NCBI GenBank assembly: GCA_964036045.1
Contig: OZ038383.1
Coordinates: 114,301,241 to 114,365,240, forward strand
Reading direction: 5' to 3'
Length of the DNA stretch: 64,000 nt
From: Eutreptiella sp. 'Long Island Sound 2002'
Lineage: Eukaryota > Euglenozoa > Euglenophyceae > Eutreptiales > Eutreptiaceae
Shown here: positions 11,601 to 21,570 of the stretch, one piece after another
Layout: each line of letters opens with the position of its first letter
Numbering within the stretch: the first letter of the stretch is position 1
Translations under genes and position numbers: made by a program
The notes under the pieces: model-generated
What the model was told of the DNA's origin: nothing
Databases searched by the model: none
What the model saw: the letters and a program-made list of their open reading frames with translations, nothing else

Positions 11601-12089
11601 GGAGTGGCACGGCTCCAGCCAGCCTCTCTCGATGAAGTCACGGAGGATCTTCTCCATGGCCTCCTTCCTCTCGCCCCTCAGGGCAAACTCCCGGTGTCGA
11701 TACACACGGGGGTCCTGCTTCAGTCGTATCTTGGCCTCGCCATACGGTCCACGCACCGATGAGGGAAACACAGGCTTACCGCTGAAGAAGGTATCACCAT
11801 ACTTCTGCTTCAGCCTGGCCCTCAATGCCTGGATCTTGGGGCAGTCATCGGACTCCGCCTTGGCTTTTCCAGGCACTTCAACCACGGAGCTTACTTGAGG
11901 GGTAGCGACCCCGCTCGGTTTCAGCTCAGGTGGTCTTCCCAGGTGGCCCAAAGGGCCATCTCTGGTCTTGCCTCGGAACAGATCGCCGTAGATGGGTGGG
12001 TTACCGCCAGGCGGCTCGTCCTGGCTGGACATGTGATCGGGCACCCTCTGAACGAAGGTATTCCCATCATATTCCCATCCACTTCCCAC
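8646..12089 (-). CDS. Gypsy-1 pol: reverse transcriptase, RNase H, integrase, chromodomain
   Basis: An unbroken frame of 1147 codons; position 12089 is a GTG, so it is not a free-standing ORF and is expected to be entered by a -1 frameshift from the protease frame, which it overlaps for 169 nt. Order: RT with WRLVVDYRGLN, WKVMPMGVTNG and catalytic FVDD; RNase H with LRTDASD, the EKEAYA segment and CTDHQS; integrase zinc-binding HHCC (HPGVK..CSVCQAC), then D (VAMDVFS), D (ICSDRGPQF) and E (SNGRAEVAGR); a GPY/F-like module (WFTPGEVVRRI); and a C-terminal chromodomain (YTVEKIL, VRWRGYGPSHDTWEP). The chromodomain places it in the chromovirus branch, whose integrases target modified chromatin. Confidence 0.9.
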   Translation of the reverse strand: MGSGWEYDGNTFVQRVPDHMSSQDEPPGGNPPIYGDLFRGKTRDGPLGHLGRPPELKPSGVATPQVSSVVEVPGKAKAESDDCPKIQALRARLKQKYGDTFFSGKPVFPSSVRGPYGEAKIRLKQDPRVYRHREFALRGERKEAMEKILRDFIERGWLEPCHSEWASPCFVVPKKVAGEWRLVVDYRGLNAQTQHDSYTLPLIEDMLQKQHQRRIFTVIDLKHGYHQMPLAEESRACTAMSTPLGPLQWKVMPMGVTNGNAAFQRMLENLLEPVRDCADPFVDDVIIASGDPSMSYEELLEAHERDVTRVLDLLVRHKLTGSSDKATIAVSEVVFAGHIVGNGPRKPIPGKVAAIEHWEKPKTVSELRAYLGFCNYYSGYIKMYAEYAAPMTTMLKGNRDETKKGSKKALVWDADSDRAFEGLKQALLSAVGLHLVDPDRGFVLRTDASDYAIGAVLEQVLDDGRHVPVAFWSRVLAEGQRRTWMPREKEAYAIVMALRKWARYIALHPVTVCTDHQSLQSWHKEHVDTPSGPASRRARWHETLAKLDLTVVYIPGKDNTVADCLSRWAYPASKGMTDISAHGDGAETAEAKKIIEMERLMEEEGVKCFVVMAADVPLASRVSRAVRVLAPEGAESDKHLFPESCLQDDCTDDYAKSEAFAAEYRAVTDPDDGQKWPKGLTEEDGKLYRNGKLLVPESRMLKLCEAWHHHMLHPGVKKQALDMQLRFEIDHIVLYTAIKKVRKGCSVCQACNPDNRNVKGEAQWTPVPDQPMESVAMDVFSMPEVHIGKETFDCVVLCVDRHSGYVVAVPARKKGLLAKEVAVMMICHWLTVFDIPRTICSDRGPQFTGGWFKAMCSLMGIRHAKSVAYLSRSNGRAEVAGRQLFEKLRKIHITNPRRNWFEEMWPALKAHHDTPTPGGLSPHQILFGRDPLGRALPLSGDGMAMDAKEFFARQEQTARDIRQQLEKEHAERQKSALSSTAQKFRVGDPVWVIRPHPMGTHRTKTWFTPGEVVRRIGEDTYRVKVGHGQFRERHESQLRVREPDLRGQHVSLDYAAHEADSDDDYAEQDDYTVEKILAQRPKASAPGGLEFKVRWRGYGPSHDTWEPVFSFVPRVNTPFMEYIRKHKTQIYVSDLAALTRAIAARGA

Positions 12090-13609
12090 CAGGCTTTGTC
12101 CTGGCCTTTGCCCTCACGCTGGGTGCCCCAGTCGTGAAAGGGCTGATCCATATACCCCTGAACCAGATCCAACTCCTCTTCGGTGAGGGGGTCTTCCGAT
12201 TCTCCGATGTCAACAGGGGGAACCGCAAAGCATTGCCTCCAAGGCTCCGCTACGATACGGTTGACACACACGATATCCGTGGCGTCGGCCTGATCAAGGC
12301 CCCCATCCACATAGTGGAATTCTGTTGGCCATCTCTGAGGTGGCATGGGCTGTCCCTTAGCATCCTGATAGACACTCTCTCCAGCCGGTAGGACGACCTT
12401 GTTTAAGGTCATGTTGGTCAGTGAGGCTACCCAATGTCGGGTACTTTCCTCCTCGGTGCATCCCATAGGAACAACCAGCACTGCCTTGGAGCGGTCCTTG
12501 CGAATCTTCGCTATCGCTCTTGGAATGTCCCAACGGGGGCAATGGATCCACATCAATCCCTGATGCGGACCCCAGTGCTTCTTCCACGCGGAGTCCTTTG
12601 CGCTCCAGTACTTCTCACACACCCGCAGATGGGCGGAGGTTCCTGATGAGAAAGCATCCAGGGCCAGAGCCGAAGGTCCCAAGTCTGCGACAACTCGGCT
12701 CGCCACTTCCGGCATTACGCCGTACTCCTGGTTTGCAGGACCAGTTGGCTCAGTGTCCAGTGCGGCCACTTCGAGCTGATTGCGTTCGGGGTGGATCCAT
12801 TGGCATTCCACATGATGCTCAGGTGACGAAAGCCACGAGAGTTGGTCGTCCTGGTACAGGATCATGGAGGCCTCGGCCGGGAGAACGCCGGAGTCCGTCT
12901 CCATCATGAAGTCGTACCCGACGATCATGTCCCAGTCCATCTCGGCCTCGTAGAAGCGACCGTGCAGGAGGATTTCCTTGCCGAGGTCTGGGCGGCTCAG
13001 CTCACGATGGTTCACGAACTGCAGCCCAATGGCCGCTTCCTTCGTGCCTCGCACCATGTACTGGCTGTTTGCCACCTTCAGCCTGACAGGTTTCCGACTG
13101 TCGGTCAGACACTCTGGTGGAAGTAGGCCAGCCTTGACCAAGCTGACTTGAGCTCCCGTGTCGACCAACACGTCGAAAACCTTTTCCACTTCCCCGCATA
13201 AGGCACGGACCTTAAGATGCAACTGCCGCTCGCGACCGACACGGCGCATGGCGTGCAAACTCAGGATCTCCGGCCGTTCCAGAAGCTCAACAAGCGACTG
13301 GTGCAGGTCGTGGACAATGGGCTCAGGCTGCCCATCAGCAGCATCCAGCTGCGGTCCGGGTGATCCTCCGATACTCTCGGATAGATCTTGAAGTACATCA
13401 AACACATTCTTGGTCGCGAAGGACGGACGGGCGCAAGGGTTCGTGCCTTCACTTGCCCTCACCCCGCCTCCGCGACTGGGTGCCGGACCGGGCCTTCCGC
13501 CCGCGGCAGTCCCTTTGTGCTTATCGACTCCCGACTGGGATGGTTCGGCGCTTCCCACGTCACCATCCTGCGACCGCCCTAGCTGGGGCCCTTGGCTGCA
13601 GGGGCTCCG
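11921..13609 (-). pseudogene. Gypsy-1 protease and linker region
   Basis: The frame continues directly from gag after a TAG at 13610-13612 (followed by CGG) and ends at 11921. There is no ATG near the start; the first GTG is at 13558. It contains an aspartic protease signature (VLVDTGAQVSL) around 13145-13175, followed by about 300 residues of linker, including WWEVDGN near 12075-12095 where pol is read in the -1 frame. No perfect X-XXY-YYZ slippery heptamer is visible in the 169-nt overlap, so the shift could be a one-base change, splicing or unusual recoding. Confidence 0.7.
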
Positions 13610-14302
13610 CTACGGGGCGTCAGTTGTGGAAGTAGGGGTGTTCTCCTCCGCATCAACCTCGTTGACGCCCTTCTTCCTTTCCCTACGAGTAGGCTTCTTG
13701 TCCTTGTCCTTGTTCTGGTCGTTCTGGTTGTTCCCCTTGTTCTTGTTGTCCGACCTGAGGACCCAGTTCCTCTTGATCTCCTGGATCTCCTTGGCCAACT
13801 CGGTCCCCTGCGACACCAGCTTGGAGAGCTCATCCTTGTCCACCTCCACTTTGGCCTCCCGGATACCCGCAGGTGCACGCTTCTTCGACCCGTGCGCCTT
13901 CTTGTAGGCCTCCGTGTCGGCCTGGTGGATGGGGCATGTTCGGTGGTCATGGTTGAAGCCTTTCTTCCTCCCATAACACACGAAACAGCCCTGAGGGTGA
14001 GCTCGTATGAACTCCCCAAAGGACAGCGGAGGGTCGCCAATGCGACGAGGGTCCCTCTTCTCCTGCTTCCTCCAGCGCTGCTGCAGGGGCTTCCAGTTTC
14101 CTGGTTTGCTCCCCGCGCTCAGGTTTCCCGCCACGAAGGCACAAACGGCCACTTCGGCGGGCTCATCGTCGTCATCATCGTCGACGAGAGTCTCACCGCC
14201 GCCGGCTCCCGCTGGGTCCATGGCAGCTTCCCCGCCAGGTCCCTCGCCAACGTAGTTGACGTCGCGGTCGCCGGGCCTCAACCCGCGGGTGTGGTGGAGG
14301 TT
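13610..14302 (-). pseudogene. Gypsy-1 gag, nucleocapsid-like part
   Basis: It is in the same frame as the segments on both sides, bounded by TGA (14303-14305, then AAC) and TAG (13610-13612, then CGG). It contains a Cys/His cluster (CFVCYGRKKGFNHDHRTCPIH), a zinc-binding nucleocapsid-like module, then a Lys/Asn/Asp-rich basic tail. There is no ATG at its start, so expression would need readthrough or an upstream start. Confidence 0.6.
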
Positions 14303-14914
14303 TCAGTACTCCTTGAGTACTTCCTCACCAACCCACTCCAGGATCTCGTCGCAGCTCATCCGCGCCGGGATGGCCTGCAGACAAATGGTCTGGCCGCTCA
14401 ACTCACACTCGTCAAAGCGCCACATCGCGGTCTTCTCGCGATCGCCCGAGACGGTGATGAGGAGAGCGTTCCGCAGGGAGTGCCGTTTGATATCCCGGGC
14501 CACGTTCTTCCTCGTCCAAGCCACCACGTTCGTATGATACTCTTTGGGGAGCATCATCTTGACCGTGTGGTTGGACTTGGCCCGCTTGGATTCCTCCTTG
14601 GTGACCCTCTTGATCCATGCCTCCGGCAGCATGGAGAGCAGGCAAGCCTGCTCGTCACCCTCGTTCCAATCCTCCACGTTGCGGCGGAGGAGGGTGTAAT
14701 GCCCTCGGAAGTCTCGCCAGTCCCGTAGGCGAATCTCCCGTCCATCATGCTGAAGCTTGATGGACTTCCACCGCTTGGCAGCCACCTGCGGAGCGTCCAC
14801 CCGCTCCTGCTCGTTGAGCCACTTCTTGGCTTTCTTGAGGGTCTTGATTCTCCCCTCCTTGGTCGCCACGAAGTATAGCTCTCCGAGCACTTCCGGCAGG
14901 CGGTACCTGAACCG
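14303..14914 (-). pseudogene. Gypsy-1 gag, capsid-like part
   Basis: The frame is open from CGG (14912-14914), directly after TGA 14915-14917, to the TGA at 14303-14305. The sequence is Trp-, Lys- and Glu-rich and helical, with WRDFRGHYTLLRRNVEDW and a C-terminal acidic helix, as in Ty3/gypsy capsid domains. No ATG supports independent initiation. Confidence 0.55.
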
Positions 14915-16117
14915 TCAGAAGACATGCTTCTCCGCATCAGCGGGATGCATGTCCTCAGTAACGGTTACACCCCAATCGTCCAGCTTCTCCAAGAAGCGGT
15001 CGAGGTTGAGGGGGTTGCCGTCGTACATGGGGGGCTTGATGTCCTTCAAGTCTTCCCACACGGCGGCATCCGCGGCCTTAGAGACCATGAACACCGGCCG
15101 CGAGGTAGACCGAGGTTCCCATCGGCCTCTCCCACGGACTCCCACGGCCGCCACGTCCATCTCCTCCATGGAATCCCTGTGGCTACGCCGCGGTTCCTCC
15201 ATGTACGCTGAACCCAGATGTTCACGCCGTACTCCTTCCATGTATGCCTCCTCATCACGGCGCCGGCGACTGCGTTCAGCGGCCTCCCGTCGTACACCAC
15301 GCGGCGGGCTGATGTCGAAATCCTCCAGGTCCAGATCCAGGTCCTCACCTCCGCCGACGTCCCACTCCACGTCTCCTCCGGGGACCTCATCCCTGAGTCC
15401 ACCATAACGTCCACCAGCCATTGGGATTGGCTCCAGGGCTGGTGCGGGGCGTCGGGGGCGTACCGGTGTCCGCGGTGGAGCACGGGGGTTGAGGTGCTCC
15501 GCGCTGAGCCACTCATCACGCCAATCCTCACTGCCACTGCCGGGCGGCACGCGCTCGTTGCAGCGGCCCGCGCTGTGGTGAGAGGGGGCGGTGAGAGAGG
15601 GGGCACTGGCGCTGGGGCGACTCCTGGGGGCTCCGCCGGGGGCGTGGGGTCTGCCTGGACCTGGTCCGGGTCCCCAGCCGTTGTCCGACGAGCCAGACTC
15701 CAGGGGCGGGTGGTCGCTGCTGACGCTGCCACGGGCTTCCAGCGCGTCCAGCCTCTGCTGCAGGCCGCTGATAACCATGTTCAGCGACCTGATCTCGGCC
15801 CTGGCGATGTCCAGCTCTCTCTGCGCGCGCGCGGCGACCCCGGCGATGCGAGTCATCTCGCCCTTGCCAGTGTCTACCTCACGCTCGAGGAACTGGACCC
15901 TCCTGCGGAGGTAGACAATCCACCGCCAGGTGGTATCCGGGTCGCCGTTCCCTGGTGGGTCGTCGGGGTCTCCAGGGGGTCCTCCAGGAGGGCCTCCGCC
16001 GGGTCCGCCCGGTCCAGGGGGTCCTCCCCTGCCCGGTGGTCCGCCTCCAGGGGGTCCACTTGGTGGGCGTCCTCCAGGGGGTCCTGATGGTCCTCCGCCA
16101 GGGGGTCCCGGTGGGTC
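14915..16117 (-). pseudogene. Gypsy-1 gag, collagen-like and coiled-coil part
   Basis: In-frame sequence between TGA 16118-16120 (followed by GAC) and TGA 14915-14917 (followed by CGG). The first about 55 residues are a Gly-Pro-rich collagen-like run (PPGPPGGGPSGPPGG), DNA 15955-16117. A helix (WIVYLRRRVQFLEREVD) and a coiled coil with a heptad pattern (ELDIARAEIRSLNMVISGLQ) follow, then low-complexity and an acidic segment ending in YDGNPLNLDRFLEKLDDWG, which looks like the start of a capsid fold. Confidence 0.55.
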
Positions 16118-16702
16118 TCAGCCGGGTCGCCTCGGTGGGTCCGAGGATGGGCGCTTCTTCGTGATGCCGAAGTCCATGTCGTCATCCTCGTCCATGTCGC
16201 CCCACCTGGGCGTCTCGGTCTCGGAAGACTCCGAGCTCCGGTAGGGAGCAGGGAGATCCTCATCCTCACCTTCCGGTCCCATGGGGACATCTCCGCCTCC
16301 TCCGCCCGTCCAAGCCACCACTTGGCGATGTCGGCGGCCTCGTTCATCCCCGTCGCTGGCGGTGAAGAAGGGGTCACTGTCGTGGGGGTGTCCGCCCGCT
16401 GGCCTCCGTGGCCTCTCGGGGGTCTTCCCCTTACCCTTCCTCCGTCGGTGGGCGGTGGGGCCACTGCTCCCACTGCTGCCCGTGTCGGCCTCGTCCAGCG
16501 TCATCTTGGAGGAGGCGTCCCCTTCGAAAAGCTTTCGAAGGGTCTCCACTCGTGAGCCTCCCGGGGGAGTCTCGCGGCGGAGTTTGGCCTCTGCCTCCTC
16601 CATTGCGGCGGCGGTGGCTGCGGCAGCCCGCACTTCGGCTTCCTCCCGAGTACGAGCCGCCTCGGCATCCCGGGCCTGCTGCAGCCGCGCCTTCTCCACT
16701 TC
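16118..16702 (-). pseudogene. Gypsy-1 gag, middle acidic part
   Basis: Reached from the N-terminal gag frame by a -1 change near 16703, where the coiled coil (LEVEKARLQQARDAEAAR) continues smoothly; one missing T would explain it. It runs into Ser/Asp/Glu-rich sequence (MDEDDDMDFGITKKRP) and stops at TGA 16118-16120. The downstream frame stays open and coding-like. Confidence 0.55.
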
Positions 16703-17916
16703 CAAGCCGCCAACTCCGCCTCCGTCCTGGCCCTCTCCTCAGCGACCTTCCGTCGCGCGGCCTCGATGGCGTCCTTCTTGGCGACGTCCGCATGGGCCTT
16801 AGCCGTCGCTTCGGCGTGGGCCCTTTCCTCCGCCTCCTTCTTTGCCCTCTCTTGGGCAAGCGCCTCTTCCAGCGCCCTCACCTCGGCCTCCTTGCAGGCA
16901 ATAGCCTCCTGCGGCAGGGGGGCTTCCTCGTCGGTTGCCCTGATCCGGGCAGCCACTGCCTCATGGGCGGCCGCAGCCGTGAGACCGGCCCCAATGGCTG
17001 CCACTTTCGAGGCGTGGTAGTCCATGCCTCTGCCCCACTCGCCTGCCTCCTCATGGGCGATGCCCACGGCGCCCTCCACGGCAGCGTTCTGCTGCATGGC
17101 CCGTTGCCGGGCAACCCGAAGGTTGCAGGGCACCCCACAGGCGCGCTCACAGGCGCGCGCCACGTCCCTTTGGCCGGGAGCGGCGCTGCTGCTGGAGCTG
17201 GCCTGGTCGGCCGGCATCCTCCCGCGGTGGGCCGACTCCACGTCGCTGCTGGGGCCTGCTGGGGCCTGCTGGGGTCTCAAGAGCAGCGGACGGGGCTTGG
17301 CCTTGGTCTGCTTGGCGACTTGGATGAAGTCGCCAAGGGTGGCGTGGCCGGGGTGGTGACCGCCATTGGCCCGTCGGGGACTGGAGGCTGGGGTTCCGCC
17401 CTTGGCGCCTTGGGCGGCCTCGACGGCCAGGGACTCCTGGTACTCCCGCCACTTCCGGTCCCGCTTCCTGTCCCCGGCGGACTGCTTCTCCTTCCCCGGA
17501 GAGGCGCTGCTGCTGCCCTGCAGCCTGCGCTCGCTCCCCGGTTCCGGGAAGTTCTTTTCGATCATGTCCCACATGGAGACATTGATCGAGGCGCCCGACG
17601 GGTACTCGTTGGACTTCTTGTCCTCCTCAATCCCGTCGGGGCGCAGCCCTTCGCCAGGCCTGTCCGGCCGAGTCCAGGTCCTCTGGCGCCTCTGCTGGAA
17701 GCGGAAGGCAAACCCTTCCGCCCGCAGCCAGTCCTCCACGGCCTGCAGGCGGTCGGGGGCCATGTCCGTGCGGAGCTCGAAGCTCCCGGGCATGCCGCCT
17801 TCGCACTGGGGGTGGCTGTGGCGGTAGTGCTGGTCCCAAACCAACCCACACAGTAGGTGCGCTGCATGGGGGTGGGGCCGCGGCCACGTCCTACCCGCTT
17901 CTTGCCAGTTTACCAT
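16703..17916 (-). CDS. Gypsy-1 gag, N-terminal part
   Basis: ATG at 17914-17916 is the only plausible start of the gypsy-1 polyprotein; a 433-bp leader precedes it. The product is about 400 residues: an N-terminal domain with several Trp, a Lys/Arg-rich middle (GKEKQSAGDRKRDRKWREYQ), then a long Ala/Glu/Arg coiled coil (ALAQERAKKEAEERAHAEA) that breaks frame at 16703. An N-terminal coiled coil is common in gag. No membrane segment is seen. Confidence 0.6.
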
Positions 17917-18349
17917 GGTAGCGGGGGGCGTACTTGGTCTTGAGGTCCTTGGTGTGCACTCGTTCCACTCAACGAACTGGTGGTGGTTGTTGAGGCGGGT
18001 GCTGCAGCACTGGACTGGGAGTGCGGCTGGTGCTCGTCAGACGGTGGTTGTGGAGGTGGTTGACGCGGCCTTGCTGGTCGGCCGATGGGACTCGCTGATG
18101 CAGGAGTCCTGGTCTGTGCACCTCCTTGACGGTCGCGGCGCGGTCAGGGCGATGCTCTGGACGGCGCTGCGGGCTCCGTGACGATGTCGGCGCTGTCGCT
18201 GGGCGGCGCTGCGAGCCGCTGCGCTGCGCTGCGAGCTGCTGCGCTGCGCTGCGAGCTGCGAGCTGCGAGCTGCTGCGCCGCGCTGCTCGGGGTTGGTGGC
18301 CCCGAGTGGCACACGGGGGATGGGTAACCCCGCGGCGGTGAAGTGCTTT
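17917..18349 (-). other. Gypsy-1 5' leader
   Basis: Non-coding leader between the LTR and the gag ATG. It contains a GC-rich short tandem repeat at about 18205-18290 (GCTGCGCTGCGAG units). A primer-binding site starting with TGG is not obvious next to the LTR end; the first bases on the minus strand are AAAGCACTTCACC, so the primer cannot be named. Confidence 0.5.
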
Positions 18350-18960
18350 TGACCCGTTCCCGTGGGGGGCCGTCCACGGGACGCTGCGGTGACACGCACA
18401 GGTGAGCAGGCAGGCAAAGCACTACGCTCACAAGGGCATCAATACGCTCGTGTCATGTGACAAAGCGTTTCAGGATCCTTGCCACTCTGCAACAAGGGAA
18501 CGAAAGTATGTACAGCAACACATCAGGATATGTACACATGGGGTTAAGACTGGACTGGGGTAAGGGCATCACAGGACAATAGACACTCAGTCCTAACTCG
18601 TATCCCAATCCCAGGTCCGACCCTCTCAGTGGCTGGTGGGGGCGGGGGCTCAAACACAACCCATGCCCTGCTCCGTCCGAACCCTGAAACCCTGCCAATA
18701 GGGGGGGTGTCCCGCCCAGCCACAGGCGAGTTCCTGGGAACCAAGAGGCTTCAAGGCCAACCGGCTTTAGCTTCCTATGCTCCCTTAACAGCAGGTCCTA
18801 ACATATCTCTGAGCCAGAGATATGGCCCCGCCATTATCCCTCAGGAGTTGGTAGCTGAAAATGGGCTGTTTCAGCCAAAACTGAAATCAGCTCAAAAATC
18901 TCCAAAATTGACCCCTCGTCCGGACCCGCCAGAGGTAGGGACGAGGCAACTTACCCTATG
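18350..18960 (-). repeat. Gypsy-1 LTR, right copy, piece 1
   Basis: Matches 4144-4754 of the left LTR with a few percent substitutions, from TGACCCG to the Penelope insertion point. The last 8 bp (18953-18960) are one copy of the Penelope target duplication. Confidence 0.85.
18953..18960. repeat. Target-site duplication of the Penelope-like element (left copy)
   Basis: ACCCTATG here and again at 22891-22898. The uninterrupted left LTR has one copy at 4747-4754, which proves the empty site. Confidence 0.85.
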
Positions 18961-19290
18961 GTAGGCAGTAGGAAGTGTGAGCTATGCAATTGTCCTCGGA
19001 TGAACAATGGGAAGCAAGCAAAATGAAGCCTCAACCAATGTGTGACCGGCGATACACAATCCAATTCGGAAATCAGCAATGAAGCATGGAGGCCAGTTTC
19101 GGCTCGAAATGAGCCCTCATCAGTCCAAGGTACTGTAATGAATGAACAAATCACACAATAGACAGAGTGTTATAAGAATAGAGATAAACAATCAAAATCA
19201 CAGCGATAAGGCGACAAATTCACCTCTTCAAAAAAAATCAAAAACAGGCTGTGCGCGCGACGTGTTTTTGCGACTTGCGCGCGATCTCTG
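18961..19290 (-). repeat. Terminal direct repeat (pLTR) of the Penelope-like element, 3' copy
   Basis: 330 bp, from GTAGGCAGTAGG to GCGCGATCTCTG. Differs from the other copy at about three positions (for example GGAGGCC versus GGAGACC). Confidence 0.85.
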
Positions 19291-19335
19291 TCCGGGATAC
19301 TGGCTTGCCCTCCCTTAGGAGAGGGACATCCATGC

Positions 19336-21570
19336 TTACGACTCATATAGGTCACACAGTAGGTCCACCGACTCTTGTGAATGGCATTCCCCATGGCATT
19401 TTTTCGCAAAGGCATTCAAAGACCGAAACATTAGCTTGTGCCATCTCCTCCCCAAGGTCAACGAAGGCTTAGGCGTATGGAAAGGCTTCAAACCCGGTAT
19501 AGGGGTGCTCAAATTAGACTTCAATCGACCCACCAATGCACTCCAACTTATAGGCAAAGAGCGACTACAAAACGAACGGAATGCGTGGAACACACCAGTC
19601 GTGTGGCGACATTTTCTACAAGCATATCCATTTTTGTCTTCCCAATTGAGCGGCAGTGGTGAGAACGTGTGGGTGGGATACCCCAAGCGTGCACACGCCA
19701 ACGTCAACCGACGCACACAAAGGCGAAAGTAAAAATGATGTGAACACAAACGCAGGAAGCGTGCACACTCACCCTTTATCCATGAGGTCCGATACTTTCG
19801 CGGATGGTCGCTACACCACGGTATGTATGCCGCCGCATGCGTGGGCTTGAAAAACGCACAATGCCGAAGTGGGGATAAAGATAAGACAAAGAGATCCATG
19901 AATGGCACACCCCCTGGGCTACCAAGCGCCAAAACATCGAAAGTTAAATGGCTCGGGTATACTTTATGCAACCACGACAACACGTGTGGTGTAGATGATG
20001 CATCATGCACCAAAAGCACATCGTCAATAAATTGCAAGGTGGCAGAGGGGAAGGAAGCACATGCCTTGAGGACAAAGGCCCTCAAAATTAGATCTGCCCA
20101 CGGTGGAGCACATCGTGCACCCATAGCGAAACCCGACACTCGACGGTAGATGTCTACTGCAGGTGCAACAAATAAATTCGTCGTGAAGACAAGATAGAGA
20201 AGGAATTCCCCAAGGGACAAACCAGCATCATGTGAAATGGTACCGAATGGTAAAGTGCACGCCAAAAAATGGAAATGGGCCCCATTCATCGGCTGCAACA
20301 ACCAAAACATTAATTCACGTTCACTATCAGTAATGGAGGCGGAAAATGTCCGATCATTCACAAACTTATTGCGCCAATATCTATATGCAAACGACACGTC
20401 GGGCCATTGGATACGCGTGTACAGGTTTGAAAAATCAAAGGATGTAAGGACTGGGTTCTCAAAGGCAAAGCGTTCAAGGATTAATGGTAAACGTTGCACC
20501 ACATCAAACGTATCCACTAGAACCGAAGTCAATGGATGGGCCATGTGATCACACTTGAGAAAAGTTAACCCAACGAATGTGAGTAGCGTTGCCGGCACGG
20601 AAGTATACCAGCTCCGGAGAGCCGTAATCGGTCTACTCGCCCACCCACCATGCATATCCCAAGAAACTTTACTACATTTGTGGGTTTTCACCAACATATA
20701 GAAATTTGGCATAGACAATGGGGGTGAGAATGAGAAGAAACCATCCAAAGGATATCTCAACTCTTCCGATAAATCCTGGGAGTTAGCTTCTAAGTATTCA
20801 AAAATGCATGTGCGCCATTGGTTCGCTTGCGACAACCATAGGGATACATTTTCGTCAGAATGGGGCGCCAATTTAGCATACACCAAATTTCCATTCACCT
20901 TGGAATCCGAAAGATGTCTATTCACCTCAAACAAATATGCACGAACCGACATGAGAACATTGCCACCATCCTTATCCGACTTCAAAACCAAGACCTCTTG
21001 CAAATAATCCTCAACAAGATGGGACTTCCAACCAACACCACTTCGTGGAATCGACTTTTCATTCCAATCGGAGAGCGTCCAAAAGCACACATCCTTAAAG
21101 CAACAAATTGCATTTTGAATTGCAAAATCATTGGGTGCAATGGCTTCCAAAATTTTGCTTGAAGGGTGGGTACCACGCTTGCAATGGAGAAATTTGTAAG
21201 GATACATAGACATGAGATCGAAGCGCGGGGGGTGTTTCAAATAATAGCAACTCCAAATCAAAACCCGCTCCAATTCTTGACACTCACCACGAACTTGAGG
21301 AATCATCGTACTAATCAAGCGGGAAGGACTCACATATGGCACAAACTTATTTCCTAACGATAGAAGGAACGAGAGGTAGGGGGGCGGTGAAGGAACGTCA
21401 TCTCCATCCAAAACTAATGGACGGCGTTTCGGGATGGACGTGATTGAACCACCACCTTGATGGTACGTATCGAATTCTTCATGCATAAAATTCATCATGC
21501 GTGAATCCAAACGCCTCCATTGGCGTCGCTTTTCATCCCATAATTTCTTTCGGAGATGGCGGCCTTTCAC
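19336..21570 (-). CDS. Penelope-like reverse transcriptase
   Basis: 744 codons ending in TAA. Motifs in order: KTHK and SRPITALRSW (finger motifs), TSFDFSNLYT (motif A, catalytic Asp), GFAMGARCAPPWADL (motif B), LQFIDDVLLVHD (motif C, catalytic Asp pair), GVPFMDLFVLS, and FFKPTHAAAYIPW with HPRKYRTSWIKGE, the Penelope-family thumb signature. The C-terminus has a Cys pair (CRKC) but no GIY-YIG nuclease. The frame begins at a GTG whose TG overlaps the ORF1 stop (GTGA); the first ATG codons in frame are about 25 codons later (RMMNFMHEEF). Translation may therefore depend on termination-reinitiation, a -1 shift or the internal ATG. Confidence 0.85.
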   Translation of the reverse strand: MKGRHLRKKLWDEKRRQWRRLDSRMMNFMHEEFDTYHQGGGSITSIPKRRPLVLDGDDVPSPPPYLSFLLSLGNKFVPYVSPSRLISTMIPQVRGECQELERVLIWSCYYLKHPPRFDLMSMYPYKFLHCKRGTHPSSKILEAIAPNDFAIQNAICCFKDVCFWTLSDWNEKSIPRSGVGWKSHLVEDYLQEVLVLKSDKDGGNVLMSVRAYLFEVNRHLSDSKVNGNLVYAKLAPHSDENVSLWLSQANQWRTCIFEYLEANSQDLSEELRYPLDGFFSFSPPLSMPNFYMLVKTHKCSKVSWDMHGGWASRPITALRSWYTSVPATLLTFVGLTFLKCDHMAHPLTSVLVDTFDVVQRLPLILERFAFENPVLTSFDFSNLYTRIQWPDVSFAYRYWRNKFVNDRTFSASITDSERELMFWLLQPMNGAHFHFLACTLPFGTISHDAGLSLGEFLLYLVFTTNLFVAPAVDIYRRVSGFAMGARCAPPWADLILRAFVLKACASFPSATLQFIDDVLLVHDASSTPHVLSWLHKVYPSHLTFDVLALGSPGGVPFMDLFVLSLSPLRHCAFFKPTHAAAYIPWCSDHPRKYRTSWIKGECARFLRLCSHHFYFRLCVRRLTLACARLGYPTHTFSPLPLNWEDKNGYACRKCRHTTGVFHAFRSFCSRSLPISWSALVGRLKSNLSTPIPGLKPFHTPKPSLTLGRRWHKLMFRSLNAFAKKCHGECHSQESVDLLCDLYES

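Noticed and set aside
12060-12100. A classical X-XXY-YYZ slippery site for gypsy-1 pol
   Set aside because: I scanned the gag-protease/pol overlap and found no matching heptamer, so the frame change is left unexplained.
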